Positions 23,344 to 32,202 of a stretch of DNA of 64,000 nucleotides are shown piece by piece (within the stretch, counting starts at the first letter, position 1; each line of letters begins with the position of its first letter). The translations under genes were made by a program, and so were the position numbers. A model generated the notes under the pieces. The model saw only the letters and a program-made list of their open reading frames with translations, made no database searches and had not been told where the DNA came from. Source of the DNA: Hyphomicrobiales bacterium. Lineage in GTDB: Bacteria > Pseudomonadota > Alphaproteobacteria > Rhizobiales > Phreatobacteraceae. Where the stretch lies: the NCBI GenBank assembly GCA_017304475.1, contig JAFKKV010000015.1, positions 165,428 through 229,427 of the forward strand, given 5' to 3'.

Positions 23344-24965
23344 CGTCCTCCGAACCCATCCTGCGGATTGAGAATCTCAGCGTCGCCCTGCCTGACGGGC
23401 TGGACCGCAGCCATGCCGTGCGCGACCTCTCGCTCGACGTCCATCGGCGCCAGATCGTCTGCGTCGTCGGCGAATCCGGCTCGGGCAAGTCGGTCACGGC
23501 GTCAGCCGTGATGCGGCTCCTGCCGGAAAAGGTGCTGCGCATATCAGGCGGCGCGATCCGGCTCGAAGGCGAGGACATCGCCACGGCTTCGACGGCGCGG
23601 ATCTGCGCCTTGCGCGGCAGCCGCATGGCGATGATCTTCCAGGAGCCGCTGACCGCGCTCAATCCGGTCATGCGCATCGGCGACCAGGTTGCCGAGGTCC
23701 TGCGCATCCATCGCCCGGACATGGCGGCGGCTGCCGTCGAGGCGCGTGTGCTGGACCTGATGGGCGATGTCCATTTGCCCGATACGGCGGCGCTCGCCCG
23801 CGTCTATCCTCATCAGATCTCCGGCGGCCAGCGCCAGCGCGTGATGATCGCCATGGCGCTGGCGCTCGAGCCGGCGCTGATCATCGCCGACGAGCCGACC
23901 ACCGCCCTCGACGTTACCACCCAGGCGCAGATCCTGCGGCTGTTCCGCGAGCTTCTGACCAAGCATGACAGCGGCGTCCTGATGATCACCCACGATTTCG
24001 GCGTGGTCGCCGATGTCGCCGACCATGTCGTGGTCATGCGCCATGGCGAGGTGGTTGAGCGCGGCGCGCCGGACCAGGTGCTGAAGGCGCCCGCGCACCC
24101 CTATACCCGGGCGCTGATCGACGCGGTGCCGCGCTTCCGCTATCGCGCCCCGCCGCCGCCCCGGCCGGAGCCGATCCTGGCGGTCGAAGACCTCAACCTG
24201 ACCTATCGCAACACCAGCTTTCTCGGCCGCAAACGTGAGACGCGCGCCCTCGATACCGTGTCCTTCACGCTCTCGGCCGGCGAGACGCTCGGCATCGTCG
24301 GCGAATCCGGCTCGGGCAAGACCAGCCTCGCCAAAACCCTCTTGCGCTTCGAGACGCCGGATTCGGGCCGGATCCTGTTCAAGGGCAGCGACGTCGCGGC
24401 CTGGACCGGCCGTGCGCTGCGCGACTTCCGGCGGCACATCCAGATGGTGTTCCAGGACCCCTACAAATCGCTCAATCCGCGCCGAAGGGTTGGCCAGTCG
24501 CTGGTCGAGGGGCCCGTGCAGCACGGTGCGTCGATGGCTGACGCGACCGCGCGCGCCCGCGAGCTGATGGAGCTTGTCGGCCTCGGCCGCGACGTGCTCG
24601 ACCGCTTCCCGCACGAATTCTCCGGCGGCCAGCGTCAGCGCATCTGCATTGCCCGCGCACTCGCCATGGAACCCTCGATCATCGTCGCCGACGAGGCGGT
24701 CTCGGCGCTCGACGTCTCCGTCCAGGCGCAGGTGCTGCGCCTCTTCGGGGATCTCCAGCGCCGGCTCGGCTTCGCCATGATTTTCGTCACCCACGACCTG
24801 CGCGTCGCATCCAACATTTGCGACCGCATCGCGGTCATGAAGCGCGGCAGGATCGTCGAGCTCGGCCCGGCGCAATCGGTCTTCGAGGCGCCGCAGGACG
24901 CCTATACGCGCGAGCTCATCGCCGCGGTGCCGGGGGGCGTGTTCGAGGCGCGGCAGGCGGTTTAG
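23340..24965 (+). CDS. ABC transporter ATP-binding protein, fused DppD-DppF type
   Basis: One chain of 541 aa carries two complete nucleotide-binding domains. Domain 1 has Walker A GESGSGKS (44-51), signature SGGQRQRV (from 161) and Walker B LIIADEPT. Domain 2 has Walker A GESGSGKT (321-328), signature SGGQRQRI (from 428) and [12 protein letters not shown], where the usual DEPT reads DEAV. The domain 1 C-terminal peptide [12 protein letters not shown] and its domain 2 counterpart are oligopeptide-ATPase features. It energises the import of the ggt-operon ligand and closes the five-gene operon. Confidence 0.95.
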   Translation: MTSSEPILRIENLSVALPDGLDRSHAVRDLSLDVHRRQIVCVVGESGSGKSVTASAVMRLLPEKVLRISGGAIRLEGEDIATASTARICALRGSRMAMIFQEPLTALNPVMRIGDQVAEVLRIHRPDMAAAAVEARVLDLMGDVHLPDTAALARVYPHQISGGQRQRVMIAMALALEPALIIADEPTTALDVTTQAQILRLFRELLTKHDSGVLMITHDFGVVADVADHVVVMRHGEVVERGAPDQVLKAPAHPYTRALIDAVPRFRYRAPPPPRPEPILAVEDLNLTYRNTSFLGRKRETRALDTVSFTLSAGETLGIVGESGSGKTSLAKTLLRFETPDSGRILFKGSDVAAWTGRALRDFRRHIQMVFQDPYKSLNPRRRVGQSLVEGPVQHGASMADATARARELMELVGLGRDVLDRFPHEFSGGQRQRICIARALAMEPSIIVADEAVSALDVSVQAQVLRLFGDLQRRLGFAMIFVTHDLRVASNICDRIAVMKRGRIVELGPAQSVFEAPQDAYTRELIAAVPGGVFEARQAV

Positions 24966-25000
24966 AGGCGATGATATCGGGTCGATTGCGGTGCAAGCAA

Positions 25001-25037
25001 TTCGTGGATGCCCGGGACGAGCCCGGGCAGGACGATG
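25001..25037 (+). repeat. Dispersed palindromic repeat, copy 1
   Basis: TTCGTGGATGCCCGGGACGA followed by GCCCGGGCAGGACGATG. The core CCCGGGACGAGCCCGGG folds as a hairpin. Copies at 25119-25152, 48183-48217 and 48283-48315 share the frame CGTGGATG-CCGGGACAAGCCCGG-CAAGACGA. This copy faces copy 2 head-to-head. Confidence 0.75.
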
Positions 25038-25118
25038 TGGTGAGCGCAGGCGCGTGACAGGCGCCCATGTGCATTCCGCCCGCGGTTGATCCAGGGCCTT
25101 GCGTCCCAAGCACAATTC

Positions 25119-25152
25119 TCGTCTTGGCCGGGCTTGTCCCGGCCATCCACGA
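25119..25152 (-). repeat. Dispersed palindromic repeat, copy 2
   Basis: The same repeat family in the opposite orientation (TCGTCTTGGCCGGGCTTGTC then CCGGCCATCCACGA). With copy 1 it makes an inverted pair about 80 bases apart, filling the gap between the ABC operon and the flavin oxidase. No gene lies between. Confidence 0.75.
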
Positions 25153-25216
25153 CTTCAGCCCGGCTGCTCATGGCGAGCGGCCCTCCAGCGCAACCAACTG
25201 AAATCGAGACCAGCCC

Positions 25217-26512
25217 ATGGCCAGTGCCCCCTTGTACAAGTCGCGGTCGGGCTGGAATGCCCTGCTGCCGCAACGCATCGCCAGGGAGGATGTGCCGGCG
25301 ACACGGCGCTTCCGCACCATCATCGTGGGCGCCGGCTATACCGGCCTCGCCGCGGCCCGCCGGCTCGCAGAACTCGCCCCCGATGAAGAGGTGCTGCTGC
25401 TCGAGGCCTCGACCATTGGCGAGGGCGCCGCGGGGCGAAATTCCGGCTACCTCCTGATCAATCCCGGTGAGCCGAGCGCCAATGCCGCCGGCTTCTCGGC
25501 GGATTGGGCGACGCGGCAATTCGCGCTGGCGAGAGCCGGGTTCGACGGGCTGCGCAAACTGGTCGAAACCCATTCCATCGCCTGCGACTGGGACGAGGCG
25601 ACGCCGACCGTCACGGCAGCCGCCACCGCCAGGGTAGAAAAATCGGCGCGCCAGACCCGCCAGACCTATCTCGACTGGGGCCTGGTGGCCCAGGAATACG
25701 GTCCGCGCGACCTCCAGAGGATGATCGGCACCGACTATTATCGCTACGGCCTCCAATCCCTGACGCGGGCGCTGGTTCAGCCGGCAGCGCTCCATCGCGG
25801 GCTCGCCGACAGCCTGCCGGAGACGGTGGTTCTCGTCGAGAACACGCAGGTCGTCGCCGTGGGCGAGGGGGCGCCTCTCCGCGTCCAGACCAACCGGGGC
25901 GAATTCGTCGCGGACCGCGTCTTCGTCACCAACAATCTCCACGCAAGGTCGCTCGGGCTCGTCCAGAACCGGATGATCGGCATCTACACCTATGGCGCCT
26001 TCACGCCGGAGCTCGAGGACGGCGAACTCGCCCGGTTGGGCGAAGCGCCCCGATGGGGAGTTCTGCCGGCGCACCGCATGGGAACGACGATGCGCAAGAC
26101 CGGGCGCCGGCTGCTGATCAGGAGCGGCGATTCCTACGAGCGGGAGCTCGATCCGGACAAGGTTCGAGCCATGCTGACGGAGCTCTATCGGCGTCGGTTT
26201 CCCCATATGCGGGCCCACGCCTTCGAGCATGTCTGGGGCGGCCTGACCGCGGTCACCCATAATGGCGGCTTCTATTTCGGCGAGGCGCGGCCGGGGCTTT
26301 ATGCCTCGGTCGGCTGCGGCGGTGCGGGGGTCGTCCGCGGCACGATCCACGGCAAGCTGCTGGCCGAGCTTGCCAGCGGATCGCAATCCGCGCTGTTGAC
26401 CGATCGCCTCAAGCAGAAGGGCCCGAACTGGCTCCCGCCGGAACCCTTTCGAGGCTTCGGCGCAACCACCCAGATCGCCTGGGAGCAATGGCAGGCCGGC
26501 CGGGAGCGCTAG
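25217..26512 (+). CDS. FAD-dependent amine/amino-acid oxidase (DAO family, PuuB-like)
   Basis: A 431-residue flavoprotein of the glycine/D-amino-acid-oxidase family, resembling gamma-glutamylputrescine oxidase. The Rossmann ADP-binding motif is IIVGAGYTGLAAARRLAEL, followed by LLLEASTIGEGAAGRNSGYL, the usual second FAD contact. The C-terminal GGFYFGEARPGLYASVGCGG AGVVRGTIHG closes the FAD site. It would oxidise a secondary or primary amine with release of peroxide or electron transfer. It follows the ggt/ABC operon across the repeat pair; a gamma-glutamyl-amine substrate would fit but is inference only. Confidence 0.88.
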   Translation: MASAPLYKSRSGWNALLPQRIAREDVPATRRFRTIIVGAGYTGLAAARRLAELAPDEEVLLLEASTIGEGAAGRNSGYLLINPGEPSANAAGFSADWATRQFALARAGFDGLRKLVETHSIACDWDEATPTVTAAATARVEKSARQTRQTYLDWGLVAQEYGPRDLQRMIGTDYYRYGLQSLTRALVQPAALHRGLADSLPETVVLVENTQVVAVGEGAPLRVQTNRGEFVADRVFVTNNLHARSLGLVQNRMIGIYTYGAFTPELEDGELARLGEAPRWGVLPAHRMGTTMRKTGRRLLIRSGDSYERELDPDKVRAMLTELYRRRFPHMRAHAFEHVWGGLTAVTHNGGFYFGEARPGLYASVGCGGAGVVRGTIHGKLLAELASGSQSALLTDRLKQKGPNWLPPEPFRGFGATTQIAWEQWQAGRER

Positions 26513-26643
26513 GTCACCCGAGAGGTCGACATGGCAATCAGCGACGCCCCCACGCGGTGCTCGGATATCGAACGCCGGCCGGCCAGGCGGTACGCCAAAT
26601 CCGTGACCAGAAGATCTCTTCTGTTGACGCGCCAGGGCAGCCG

Positions 26644-26672
26644 TTGTCGCCTGCTGCCCGTGTCGCTATAGC
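26644..26672 (+). promoter_or_regulatory. Candidate sigma-70 promoter of the glycosyl/prenyl cluster
   Basis: TTGTCG at 26644-26649 and TATAGC at 26667-26672, separated by 17 bases. Each box matches four of six consensus bases. The -10 box lies 30 bases before the first possible start codon of the 918-residue membrane protein. Confidence 0.4.
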
Positions 26673-26701
26673 TTTGGCCAAAGTCGAATGGGGTCAAAGT
26701 A

Positions 26702-29458
26702 TTGGCGGCTGAATCAGTCTCAGTGCATGCGTCGGAGCGGGCCATATCGGTCCCGTCTTTCCGACGCATAAGCACACGTGATGTCGTCATCGCATTGCTC
26801 CTCGGGCTGGTTTCTTTTTTTGTTTACAATGCAAATCTGCGCTCGATTGCCGCGGCCGACACTTATGCCGCGCGTTATTTGCCATTTTCAATCTGGCGTA
26901 GCCACAGCGTGGCCCTGAATCCAATCCTGATCAATATGGCGCAAGGGCGGACTGTTCCGACGGAACAGGGCAAGGTCGATACGGCATACTGGATCGTGAA
27001 GGGGCCGCGCGATCATTACGTCTCGATTTACCCCATCGTCGTCCCGGTCATCCTCGCCCCCATTTATCTGCCGGCCGTCGCCTATCTGCACAGGGTGGAT
27101 TGGGACCCGGTCACCTTCGACAAAGTTGCCCGGATCATGGAGAAGCTCAGCGCTTCTTCCATCGCGGCGACTTCGGTCGCGCTGCTCTACTTGCTGCTGC
27201 GGCGGCGCGCCGACCCTGGCACCGCCGCGATTTTGGCCCTGGCCTATGCATTTGGCACGACAACCTGGGTGATCAGCGGTCAGGCGCTCTGGGCGCACGG
27301 GCTCGCCCAGCTTCTCGTGGTCGCCACGATGCTTTTGCTGACTGGCCCGAGAACCAGGCTGCGGGCCGTCTGGGTTGGGCTGTTCTGTGCGCTCATCGCG
27401 GCCAATCGGCAGCCCGATGCCATCCTGGCTGCCGGTCTCGGCATCTACGGTTTGTGGTGGGCCGGCCGCATGGCCCCGCTATTGGTGCTGTCCGGTCTCG
27501 TTCCAGTCGCGTTGACGCTCGCCTATAATCTCTTGATGGTCGGCCACATCGCGGGTGCCTATGCACTGGTGGCTCAATCCGCGCATTTCAACGACAGCAT
27601 GATCGACGGCATCGCCGGACTCCTGATCAGTCCGATGCGCGGCCTCCTCGTGTTTTCGCCGTTCCTGCTGTTCGTGCCTCTCTTTCTGTGGCGGGTGTTG
27701 GCCGAACCGAAGGGCCGCGGTCTCACCATCGCTGCCGGCTGCGCCATGATCGTGCAGGTGCTGCTCTACGCCATGATCGACTGGCGGCAGGGAATGTCCT
27801 GGGGGCCGCGCTGGCTGACCGAGATGCTGCCGATGCTCATGTGGATGCTTGTGCCTGTCTTCCAGGCGCTGTCGCGCTCGGGCCGCGCGGTGTTCGGTCT
27901 TGCATGTGCCGTGGCGGTCGCGATTCAGGCGGTCGGCGCCTTCTGGTATACCGGCGTCAGCGACGCGCCACTCGTGTTCGCCCAGGGCCCGGACAGGATG
28001 CGGGCCGCCTGGGACGTCCGTAATGCGGCGTTCATTGCCGAATTGCGGCATTCGCGCCCGAAGGCCGACCTGTTTGTCGATCTGCGCGGCAATATTGACG
28101 TGGTGAATGCCCCGCCGTTCGGCGCGACGGCTGACGACCTGGTCGGGAAGCAAGTCGAGATCCTGGGATGGGCGCTTGCCAACAATCGCTCACCTGCTGA
28201 CCTGGAGGTCCTGATCGATGGCCGTCCGATGGCCGGAACAAGCGACTTCTTCCGGCGGCCGGACGTCGAAACTGCGCTCGGCCAGACCAGCCCGGCAGGC
28301 TGGCGCGTCACCTTGCCGGTCGATGGGCTGGCTCCGGGAGACCATCTCATCGCGGTGCTCGTCCGCGCGACCGAGGGGGGCGAGCCGCGCCTGCTGAAGC
28401 AGACCTCGTTCGCGCTGGTGGGGCCCGGCACGATTCGAGGCCGTCCCTCCGACCTGTCCGACACGGCGCGCCGTGCCGGACAAATCCTCGCCCGCCGTCA
28501 GCAACCCGTCGGCTATTGGCAGACCTCTTACACCAGCGGCACGCGCTTCGAGCAGCGCCGTCCGGAAATGAACACCTATCTCAATGCCATGATGCTCGAC
28601 ATCGCCGGCCCGGTCGCCGAGGCGGCCGGGATTGCCGTCTCGCTGGCAAAGGCGCGTCATTTCCTGCAGACCCAGATCGAAGCGGGGGGCCTGGTTCGGT
28701 ATCATGGCCGGCCCGACGCATCGACGATCGGTACGCTCGGCTGCGCCATCACCCCGGATTCGGATGACACCGCCTTGGTCTGGCGCGTGGCGCCCAGCGA
28801 CAACAAGGCGCTCCTGCAGCAGGCGCTCACCACTTTGGGCGAATACCGCCGGCCTGATGGCCTCTACCGGACCTGGCTAGCGCCGCGTGAGCGCTACGAA
28901 TGTCTTGATCCCGGCAAAGATCCCAACCCCGCCGATATCGGCATCCAGATGCATATCTTCATGTTTCTGGACCAGGTCGACAAACCGGCTGCGCGAGCGT
29001 TGTGCGAGGCCCTGATCAGAAAAGCTGGCGACGACGATATCTGGGTCTACTACGCAGTCGCACCTCTCATGACAATTCTCCGGCTCGCCGACCTGGAACG
29101 GGCCGGGTGCCGGCCGCAATTCCCGCCGTCGCGCCTGCAAACCAAGGTGGCCGGCCAGGAGATCTGGATTCGCGCAGCCGGACTGATCCGGGAGATGGAA
29201 AACCAGGCTGGGACCGACGCGGTTTCTCGGGAAGCGACCGAGTTGCTGCGCGATCTTGCCGCGGACGAATTTTCCCTGCTGAGGAGTTCGCCGCCGCTTC
29301 TTTATCACAATGATCTCAGCGCGACCGTAAGCCGATTCTACTGGTCGCAAGATTTCGGCTATGCACTCTGGCTGAGGCTCCATTTCGCGAACGAGGGCCT
29401 GCGGTCAAGGTTGCGCTGTAGCGCAGGCGGTCTCGAGCGGAAATGCGGTGACGAGTGA
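26702..29458 (+). CDS. Multi-pass GT-C-like membrane protein fused to a DxDDTA alpha-toroid-like domain, function unknown
   Basis: A 918-residue protein. Residues about 25-430 hold roughly 10-12 hydrophobic helices (DVVIALLLGLVSFFVYNA, ALLYLLLRR, RGLLVFSPFLLFVPLFLW), with the acidic loop AAADTYAARYLPFSIW after helix 1, as in GT-C polyprenol-sugar transferases. Residues about 460-580 are soluble and beta-rich (KQVEILGWALANNRSPADLE). Residues about 600-905 are helical and resemble the alpha-toroid of terpene cyclases. PDSDDTALVW (Asp686-Ser-Asp-Asp-Thr-Ala691) matches the DxDDTA acid motif of class II diterpene cyclases, and YWSQDFGYALWLRLHF lies near the end. The start is uncertain: TTG 26702 or GTG just after, with a weak ribosome-binding site. 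It overlaps the UbiA gene start by four bases. Base composition is more AT-rich than the neighbours. No known homologue was recognised. Confidence 0.85.
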   Translation: MAAESVSVHASERAISVPSFRRISTRDVVIALLLGLVSFFVYNANLRSIAAADTYAARYLPFSIWRSHSVALNPILINMAQGRTVPTEQGKVDTAYWIVKGPRDHYVSIYPIVVPVILAPIYLPAVAYLHRVDWDPVTFDKVARIMEKLSASSIAATSVALLYLLLRRRADPGTAAILALAYAFGTTTWVISGQALWAHGLAQLLVVATMLLLTGPRTRLRAVWVGLFCALIAANRQPDAILAAGLGIYGLWWAGRMAPLLVLSGLVPVALTLAYNLLMVGHIAGAYALVAQSAHFNDSMIDGIAGLLISPMRGLLVFSPFLLFVPLFLWRVLAEPKGRGLTIAAGCAMIVQVLLYAMIDWRQGMSWGPRWLTEMLPMLMWMLVPVFQALSRSGRAVFGLACAVAVAIQAVGAFWYTGVSDAPLVFAQGPDRMRAAWDVRNAAFIAELRHSRPKADLFVDLRGNIDVVNAPPFGATADDLVGKQVEILGWALANNRSPADLEVLIDGRPMAGTSDFFRRPDVETALGQTSPAGWRVTLPVDGLAPGDHLIAVLVRATEGGEPRLLKQTSFALVGPGTIRGRPSDLSDTARRAGQILARRQQPVGYWQTSYTSGTRFEQRRPEMNTYLNAMMLDIAGPVAEAAGIAVSLAKARHFLQTQIEAGGLVRYHGRPDASTIGTLGCAITPDSDDTALVWRVAPSDNKALLQQALTTLGEYRRPDGLYRTWLAPRERYECLDPGKDPNPADIGIQMHIFMFLDQVDKPAARALCEALIRKAGDDDIWVYYAVAPLMTILRLADLERAGCRPQFPPSRLQTKVAGQEIWIRAAGLIREMENQAGTDAVSREATELLRDLAADEFSLLRSSPPLLYHNDLSATVSRFYWSQDFGYALWLRLHFANEGLRSRLRCSAGGLERKCGDE

Positions 29459-30369
29459 CACAGATCTCGACCGAGGCAGTTCCTGAAGGCCCCCCACGGC
29501 CGGGCGGGCGGTTGCGCCGTCTGCTGTCCTGCATCCGCTTCGACGAGGTCGCTGCGCTTCAGGGCGCGCCGCTGATCGGTGCGAGTTTTTCGATCGGGGT
29601 ACTGTCTGCGGACCATAGCTTGACGGTCGCTCTGCTGATTGCCGGCAACGTCTGCCTGATGGCCCATGTCTTCGTTCTCAATGACTGGTCAGGGATCGAC
29701 GGCGATCTCAGAGATCCGAACCGAGCCCGGCAGACCTTTGCCGACAAGGGCTTGGCTCGAACGGACGTCGGTTATCTCGCAGGCCTGCTGCTCGCCGTCA
29801 GTCTCCTCCTGTTCGGGTTGATCGGCACGCGACCCCTTCTCGTCGCGATGGCGATCGCCGTGTTGAGCGCGCTCTATTCGGCGCCGGCCGCGCACTTGAA
29901 GGGAGCCCCGCTTTTCAACTCGGCCCTGCATTTCGCTGGCGGCACCGTGCATTTTTTGCTCGGCTACGTGACTTTTGGCCAGATCGACGCGCGTGGTCTC
30001 GTCGTGGGCTGCTTCTTCGGACTCGTCTTCACCGCCGGCCATTTCACGCACGAGACGCGTGACCACGACGCCGATCTGCTCAATGGCATCCGAACCAACG
30101 CCGTGGCCTTCGGAAAGACCGGGAGTTTTGTCGCCGGGCTCGTTCTTTTTGTCGCTGCATACGGATTACTGGCCACGCTTGCCGTGCTCGGCATCGTGCC
30201 CTTCGTGCTCGTCTTCGCTGCGGCGCTCATTCCGGCGCATCTGTTTGCATCCTTTCAGGCCATCCGGGCCGGCCTCACCTTCGGAGCCTTGCGTCGGCTG
30301 CAGCAATGTTACCGCGTATTCTTCGGCTTGATCGGCATCGTCATGATCGTGACAGTTCCTCTCTCCTAG
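29455..30369 (+). CDS. UbiA family prenyltransferase
   Basis: A 304-residue integral-membrane prenyltransferase with about eight or nine helices. The two aspartate-rich sites are visible. The first is NDWSGIDGD (residues 76-84), a variant spacing of the usual NDxxDxxxD, followed by LRDPNRAR. The second is ETRDHDADLLNGIRTNAVAF (from about 200). The enzyme should move an isoprenoid diphosphate group onto an acceptor at the membrane. The start is GTG 29455, overlapping the previous stop as GTGA, so it is translationally coupled to the GT-C/toroid protein. It may make a prenylated aromatic, a lipid, or a polyprenyl-phosphate sugar as in DPPR synthase. Confidence 0.9.
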   Translation: MTQISTEAVPEGPPRPGGRLRRLLSCIRFDEVAALQGAPLIGASFSIGVLSADHSLTVALLIAGNVCLMAHVFVLNDWSGIDGDLRDPNRARQTFADKGLARTDVGYLAGLLLAVSLLLFGLIGTRPLLVAMAIAVLSALYSAPAAHLKGAPLFNSALHFAGGTVHFLLGYVTFGQIDARGLVVGCFFGLVFTAGHFTHETRDHDADLLNGIRTNAVAFGKTGSFVAGLVLFVAAYGLLATLAVLGIVPFVLVFAAALIPAHLFASFQAIRAGLTFGALRRLQQCYRVFFGLIGIVMIVTVPLS

Positions 30370-30424
30370 TCGGCCTTGTGGCTTTTCCGCACCGAAGCCG
30401 ACAACGAAAGGCCTCCCGTTCTCT

Positions 30425-31195
30425 ATGCTTTCCGTCATCATCCCGGTCTTCAACGAAGTCGCGACATTGCCGCATGTGGTCGCGCTGGTGAGCGCGGCGG
30501 TTCCCGCGGTCGACAAGGAGATCATCATTGTCGACGACGGTTCGGTCGACGGGACGCGTGAATGGCTCCGGGCAAATTTTTCGACCGGCCCGAGCGTCGG
30601 AACCTGCGTGACGGTCGACACGGACGGCCGTCTCGTCTTCACCGACGAACCGGCGATGGCCGGGGTCACGGTGCGGCCGCTCTATCATGATCGCAACAGC
30701 GGCAAGGGCGCCGCCCTGCAGACCGGGCTGGCGGCGGCCAGTGGCGACGTCATTGTCATTCAGGACGCGGATCTTGAATATGACCCTGCCGACTGGGTCA
30801 CCATGTACGACCTCATTGCCAGGCGCAGAGTTGCCGATGTTGTTTACGGCTCGCGCTTCTACGGCCGGCCGCATCGCTCGCTCAATTTCCACCATTATCT
30901 GGCGAACCGGTTCATCTCACTGGTCTTCAATCTGCTCTATAACCAGACGCTCACGGACATCGAGTGCTGCTACAAGATGTTCACGCGCGAGGTCCTGGAG
31001 CGATTGCGCCTGACCTGCGACGACTTCGGTTGCGAAATCCAGCTCAGTGCACAGTTCGCGCGCGCCGGTCGCTGGCGCATCTACGAGGTCGGCATCAGCT
31101 ATTTCGGCCGCACCTATGCGGAAGGCAAGAAAATCGGCTGGCGCGACGGCGTCAAGGCGATCTGGTACCTGGTGCGCTTCAGGTGGTCTTCCTGA
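30425..31195 (+). CDS. Glycosyltransferase family 2, DPM1-like (polyprenyl-phosphate sugar synthase type)
   Basis: A 256-residue cytosolic GT-A enzyme. MLSVIIPVFNEVATLPHVV, the nucleotide-site DDGS (37-40) and the metal-binding DAD in VIQDADLEYDPADW (114-116) are typical. The region VVYGSRFYGRPHR followed by ANRFISLVFNLLYNQTLTDI ECCYKMF matches the dolichol-phosphate mannosyltransferase subgroup. Unlike GtrB-type enzymes, it has no C-terminal membrane helices. It would load a sugar from a nucleotide donor onto a polyprenyl phosphate, the donor type used by GT-C enzymes such as the first gene of this cluster. It lies 55 bases after the UbiA stop. Confidence 0.9.
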   Translation: MLSVIIPVFNEVATLPHVVALVSAAVPAVDKEIIIVDDGSVDGTREWLRANFSTGPSVGTCVTVDTDGRLVFTDEPAMAGVTVRPLYHDRNSGKGAALQTGLAAASGDVIVIQDADLEYDPADWVTMYDLIARRRVADVVYGSRFYGRPHRSLNFHHYLANRFISLVFNLLYNQTLTDIECCYKMFTREVLERLRLTCDDFGCEIQLSAQFARAGRWRIYEVGISYFGRTYAEGKKIGWRDGVKAIWYLVRFRWSS

Positions 31196-31312
31196 GGCTC
31201 GGGGGCGCGCGGCTTGCCTGGCAAGTATGACCGGTTCAGCTGGCAAGATCTGGCTTTTGCACGAATTATCATTTCCTCCCGACGCAGGGGACGGGAGCGG
31301 GGACTTCGCGAC

Positions 31313-32041
31313 ATGACATACCAAGTAGCAACGCCCGGCTCCGCCGACTGGGCCAAGGCCCAGGACATGGTGTCCAGGGTGCCGCACTGGCACCACAAGT
31401 TCGAGATCGTTCCGGGCCTGGTGACGCCGGGCAGCTACGATCCGCAGTTCATGCTCGATAAATTGCAATTGCCGGCCGACATGACCGGTGTCCGGGCCCT
31501 GGATATCGGACCGTCCGACGGGTTCTTTTCAATGCACATGGCGCGTCGTGGCGCGCATGTGACGGCGATCGACTACAGGGCCAAGGACGCCCATGGATTT
31601 GGAGCCATGGAAGCTCTGTCGGGGCTGACATTCGAATATATGCAGATGAATCTGTACGACATCGATCCGTCAAGCCTTGGTGAATTCGATGTCGTGTTGT
31701 TTTTGGGCGTGCTCTATCATTTGCCCGATATGATGCGAGCTCTGGATCTTATCTCGCGTCTTTGCCGAACGAGACTCTTCGTCGAAACGCAATACGAACC
31801 GGATCTGACGCCAGGAGTAGCGGTCGCAAGGTACTACGAAGCAAGAACGCTTGCCGGCGACATCACCAATTTTTGGGCGCCGAACCGCGAATGTCTTCAG
31901 GCCATGTTGCGGGATGCCGGTTTTCGCGTCGATCGGGAGGACGATTGGGGCGCGCGTTTGTTGGTCGACGCGTCAGTGGACGTCCAGCAGGAACAGAAGA
32001 AAGTGAGAATGGCCTATGGCCTGATGCCGAAGCGGGGCTGA
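31313..32041 (+). CDS. Class I SAM-dependent methyltransferase
   Basis: A 242-residue protein with motif I RALDIGPSDGFFSMHMARRG (from residue 61), the acidic ribose contact AIDYR, and the post-motif region VLFLGVLYHLPDMMRALDLI. The layout resembles DUF1698/CmoB-like methyltransferases. I chose ATG 31313 because GGGGA lies about nine bases upstream; an in-frame TTG at 31214 would add 33 residues right after the glycosyltransferase. It is the last gene of the cluster and could O-methylate the sugar or the prenylated product. The acceptor is unknown. Confidence 0.88.
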   Translation: MTYQVATPGSADWAKAQDMVSRVPHWHHKFEIVPGLVTPGSYDPQFMLDKLQLPADMTGVRALDIGPSDGFFSMHMARRGAHVTAIDYRAKDAHGFGAMEALSGLTFEYMQMNLYDIDPSSLGEFDVVLFLGVLYHLPDMMRALDLISRLCRTRLFVETQYEPDLTPGVAVARYYEARTLAGDITNFWAPNRECLQAMLRDAGFRVDREDDWGARLLVDASVDVQQEQKKVRMAYGLMPKRG

Positions 32042-32202
32042 CGGCAGCGGGATTGATCATGCCAGCCGGAAAATCCGCATCGGCTTTCAGGACGTCCGTT
32101 TAGGGCGCGGGCCGCCATGTTCGGTGCCACGGCGGCGCAAGGTGCCGACGCCGTGGTTTCCCTACAACCACTCGGCCATGCCGATCATCGCTCGCGATCG
32201 CC

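Noticed and set aside
26624..26672. TTGACG at 26624 with TATAGC at 26667 as a promoter
   Set aside because: The spacing is 37 bases, far from 16-18. The TTGTCG at 26644 gives the proper 17-base spacing.
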